Below, one piece after another: positions 40,019 to 42,019 of a stretch of 42,019 nt of DNA. Positions within the stretch are counted from its first letter, which is position 1. Each line of letters begins with the position of its first letter. The position numbers and the translations under genes were made by a program. The notes under the pieces are model-generated. The model had not been told where the DNA came from. It worked only from the letters and a program-made list of their open reading frames with translations, and made no database searches. The stretch is from an uncultured Eubacteriales bacterium (GTDB lineage Bacteria; Bacillota; Clostridia; Oscillospirales; Oscillospiraceae). Location: contig URPA01000012.1 of the NCBI GenBank assembly GCA_900549545.1, positions 1 through 42,019 on the forward strand, in the 5' to 3' direction.

Positions 40019-41377
40019 ATGAGTGATACCATTGCCGCCATAGCCACCGGCGCACAGGTGGCCGCGATAGGAATAGTCCGCCTCTCCGGCGAGCTTGCCA
40101 TACCCGCGGTGGACAGGCTTTTCCACCCCTCCTCGGGCAGGAGCATGGCTCAGTACGAGGACAGAAGACTTGTCTACGGCGCTCTGCGCTCAGCCGACGG
40201 GGCGCTTCTGGACATGTGCCTTTGCACGGTAAGCCGTGCGCCCAACAGCTACACCGGGGAGGACACTGCCGAGCTCCAGTGCCACGGCTCGCCGGTGCTG
40301 CTGCGCGATGTGCTGGGCGAGCTTTTTAAGCTCGGAGTGCGTCAGGCGCGGGCGGGGGAGTTTACAAAGCGGGCCTTTCTCAACGGCAGGATGGAGCTCA
40401 GCTCCGCCGAGGCCGTGGCCGACCTTATCGACGCGGAGACGGCGCAGGCCGCCCGCAACGCTGCGGGGCAGCTCTCCGGGGCGATAAGCGGCAAGACCGA
40501 GGCTATTTACTCTCAGCTTACGGATATCAGCGCCCACTATCACGCGGTGCTGGATTACCCGGATGAGGATATTGAGGATTTCCGCCTTGAGCAGTATGTT
40601 GAAACGCTCAAGGGCGCTGAGGAGCAGCTCAACGCGCTGCTGTCCACCTTCCGGCGCGGGCGGCTGATGACCGCGGGCATCCCCGCCGCCATCGTGGGCG
40701 CGCCAAACGCGGGCAAAAGCTCCCTGCTCAATGCCCTTCTGGGCTATGAGCGCGCCATCGTCACCGATGTTCCCGGCACAACGCGGGACACCATTGAGGA
40801 AAAGCTGCTGCTCGGCGGGCTGCTTCTGCGTCTGACAGATACCGCCGGCATCCACAAATCTGAGGATATGGTTGAGCGACTTGGCATTGAGCGCAGCCGC
40901 GCTGCCCTTGCAAACGCGGAGCTTGCCATCGCGGTTGTGGACGGCAGCCGCGAGCTTACCGATGGGGACAGGGCGGTTATACAGGCGGCGGAGGGCGCGC
41001 CGCAGGGCGTGCTTATAATCTCCAAGGCCGATTTGTTCGACACACCGCCCGCGATAGACACAAAGCTCAAAACCCTGACGCTCAGTGCCCTGACGGGAGA
41101 GGGGCTTGATAAGCTCGAAAAGGCGGTGGAGGAGCTTTTCCCCATGCCGCCTGTGCCCGCCGGGGAGATAATAACCAACGCAAGACAGGCCGAGGCCATA
41201 GAGGCGGCCCTTCAGCATATCCGCGCCGCTATGGGGGCCATGCGGTGCGGGGCCACGCCCGATATCGTCCTCACCGAGAGTGAGGAGGCTATGACCGCTC
41301 TGGGCGAGCTTTCGGGCCGCACGGTGCGCGAGGATGTGACGGAGCGGATTTTCGGCCGTTTCTGCGTCGGAAAGTGA
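40019..41377 (+). CDS. mnmE: tRNA modification GTPase MnmE (TrmE)
   Basis: The 452-residue protein has the N-terminal formyl-THF-binding domain (DTIAAIATG, GEDTAELQCHGS, GEFTKRAFLNGRMELSSAEAV). A helical domain carries the G domain inside it: GAPNAGKSSLLN (about 227), GTTRDT, DTAGIH and SKAD in place of the usual NKxD. The C-terminal FCVGK keeps the catalytic Cys of the family's CIGK end. With MnmG it makes the 5-carboxymethylaminomethyl group on U34 of certain tRNAs. mnmG, often adjacent, is not in this window. GGAG lies before the ATG. Confidence 0.97.
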   Translation: MSDTIAAIATGAQVAAIGIVRLSGELAIPAVDRLFHPSSGRSMAQYEDRRLVYGALRSADGALLDMCLCTVSRAPNSYTGEDTAELQCHGSPVLLRDVLGELFKLGVRQARAGEFTKRAFLNGRMELSSAEAVADLIDAETAQAARNAAGQLSGAISGKTEAIYSQLTDISAHYHAVLDYPDEDIEDFRLEQYVETLKGAEEQLNALLSTFRRGRLMTAGIPAAIVGAPNAGKSSLLNALLGYERAIVTDVPGTTRDTIEEKLLLGGLLLRLTDTAGIHKSEDMVERLGIERSRAALANAELAIAVVDGSRELTDGDRAVIQAAEGAPQGVLIISKADLFDTPPAIDTKLKTLTLSALTGEGLDKLEKAVEELFPMPPVPAGEIITNARQAEAIEAALQHIRAAMGAMRCGATPDIVLTESEEAMTALGELSGRTVREDVTERIFGRFCVGK

Positions 41378-41384
41378 AAAATTC

Positions 41385-41413
41385 TTGACAACGCCCTGCC
41401 ACTGTGGTACTAT
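41385..41413 (+). promoter_or_regulatory. Promoter of tRNA-Ser
   Basis: Consensus TTGACA (41385-41390), 17 bp, TACTAT (41408-41413), directly after mnmE. Confidence 0.75.
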
Positions 41414-41427
41414 ATTCCAGCGGCTAT

Positions 41428-41519
41428 GCAGAAGTACCCAAGAGGCCGAAGGGGCTCCCCTGCTAAGGGAGTAGGCGTGTAAAAAGCGCGCGAGGGTTCA
41501 AATCCCTCCTTCTGCGCCA
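41428..41519 (+). tRNA. tRNA-Ser (GCU)
   Basis: The 92-nt class II tRNA has acceptor GCAGAAG/CTTCTGC with an encoded CCA. Its anticodon stem CTCCC/GGGAG bears loop CTGCTAA (GCU). It has a long variable arm and T-arm GAGGG-TTCAAAT-CCCTC. Confidence 0.95.
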
Positions 41520-41522
41520 AGT

Positions 41523-41630
41523 AAAAATCCGTTCCCGTAAGAGAGCGGATTTTTGCTTTGTATTATTCATTTTTTTTGTTATTCAATATTCATCATTCAT
41601 CAAAACGGATTTTCGTAATGAATAATAATG
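41523..41630 (+). repeat. tRNA-associated repeat, copy 2
   Basis: A terminator hairpin (AAAAATCCG... with CGGATTTTT, 41523-41554) directly after tRNA-Ser, then the AT-rich ATTATTCA / CAAAACGGATTTT / TGAATAAT tail. It parallels copy 1 after tRNA-Val (19561-19670). Confidence 0.75.
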
Positions 41631-41637
41631 AATGATA

Positions 41638-41666
41638 TGCACCCCGAAAATTAGACACTTTTGGAG
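41638..41666. mobile_element. Possible solitary IS3-type terminal repeat
   Basis: TGCACCCCGAAAATTAGACA, then CTTTTGGAG, resembles the outer inverted repeat of clostridial IS3/IS150-type elements (TGCACCCCAAAAGTTAGACAC, from memory). No transposase or partner end is seen, so it would be a remnant. Confidence 0.35.
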
Positions 41667-42019
41667 ACGCATATTTTTCACCTGTAAAAAAGACTAAAGG
41701 CAAGAAGTAAACTCCCGGCTTGTTTCAACTGCTGCTGTGCACTCTAAAAAATAATGAAAAATTTGGCCATTTTACATTCTTGTAACAAAATCTGTGTTTT
41801 TTATGAAACATGTTCTGGGTAATATAAGAATGCAAGTAACAGTTTTTCATCTTTTTCATTTTGTCCTCAACCATATAAGGAGAACGGAGCGGTTTCCGCT
41901 CCGTTTTTCTTTTGGCGGAGTTATGCCTGCGCCGGCCTTGCTTCCCCCTCTGGGGGAAGTGGCAAGCCGGGACGGCTTGACGATAGGGGGGGATCGTCTT
42001 GCATAGGTGCGGTGTGCAA
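41667..42019. other. Gene-free stretch at the right edge with a terminator and truncated repeat
   Basis: AT-rich sequence without a convincing gene. A terminator-like hairpin AACGGAGCGG-TTT-CCGCTCCGTT, then TTT, lies at 41883-41908. From 41938 a GC-rich repeat with CTTCCCCC/GGGGGAAG begins and runs towards the window edge. The 70-codon ORF at 41794-42006 crosses both and is doubtful. Confidence 0.5.

Overview
The window is chromosomal DNA from a spore-forming Firmicute, most likely a GC-rich clostridium of the Oscillospiraceae/Ruminococcaceae type. Three things point there: the spoIIGA-sigE sporulation pair, a Gram-positive PolC replicase with the Rex redox repressor, and DegV/PepF-type genes with AGGAGG ribosome sites and TTGACA-17-TATAAT promoters. 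This assignment is inferred from gene content, not from a marker-gene comparison.

Region 1-9.3 kb: the 5' part of a LysM spore-wall hydrolase gene (minus strand); an unusual gene joining a RelB/DinJ-like ribbon-helix-helix to a long helical domain, followed by a flotillin; oligoendopeptidase F; a DegV lipid-binding protein; a RelE/ParE-Phd/YefM toxin-antitoxin pair; and a YyaL-type thioredoxin-fold protein. Region 9.3-22.6 kb: a TPR protein overlapping a DUF4037 nucleotidyltransferase-like gene, a metallo-beta-lactamase-fold protein with an altered metal motif, a PLP aminotransferase coupled to a hotdog thioesterase, a Phd-Doc pair, a TVP38 membrane protein, a membrane-anchored XRE regulator, a second DegV, a GntR/FCD regulator, a GNAT acetyltransferase, three tRNAs (Glu, Met, Val), a MATE exporter, and a secreted or anchored esterase with an eight-unit Cys/His repeat. 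Region 22.6-35.6 kb: spoIIGA-sigE, a DMT permease, and then the long housekeeping operon pyrH-frr-uppS-alkD-like-dxr-rseP-ispG-polC. Its genes overlap or nearly touch from frr onward. An AlkD-like gene sits where cdsA usually lies. Region 35.6-42 kb: a decayed DUF1524 (GmrSD-type) gene and a MITE, then trmB-exoA-dus, rex, mnmE and tRNA-Ser(GCU).

The operon supplies UMP kinase and ribosome recycling, isoprenoid precursors and undecaprenyl-PP synthesis (dxr, ispG, uppS), a site-2 protease and the replicase. sigE and spoIIGA form the mother-cell sigma factor and its activating protease. rex carries an operator-like site over its own -10 box.

The gaps are unusually rich in short non-autonomous repeats. 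At least four MITE-like elements with inverted ends are readable (3344-3691, 9517-9692, 26088-26250, 36272-36548). There is also a repeat family copied behind two tRNA genes, a 61-bp tandem repeat behind a degV gene, a pair of 25-bp palindromes 105 bp apart, and a possible IS3-type end. No CRISPR array, rRNA or intact transposase gene was seen. No wholly new defence system is evident; the most unusual proteins are the Cys/His-repeat esterase and the RHH-helical protein beside flotillin.
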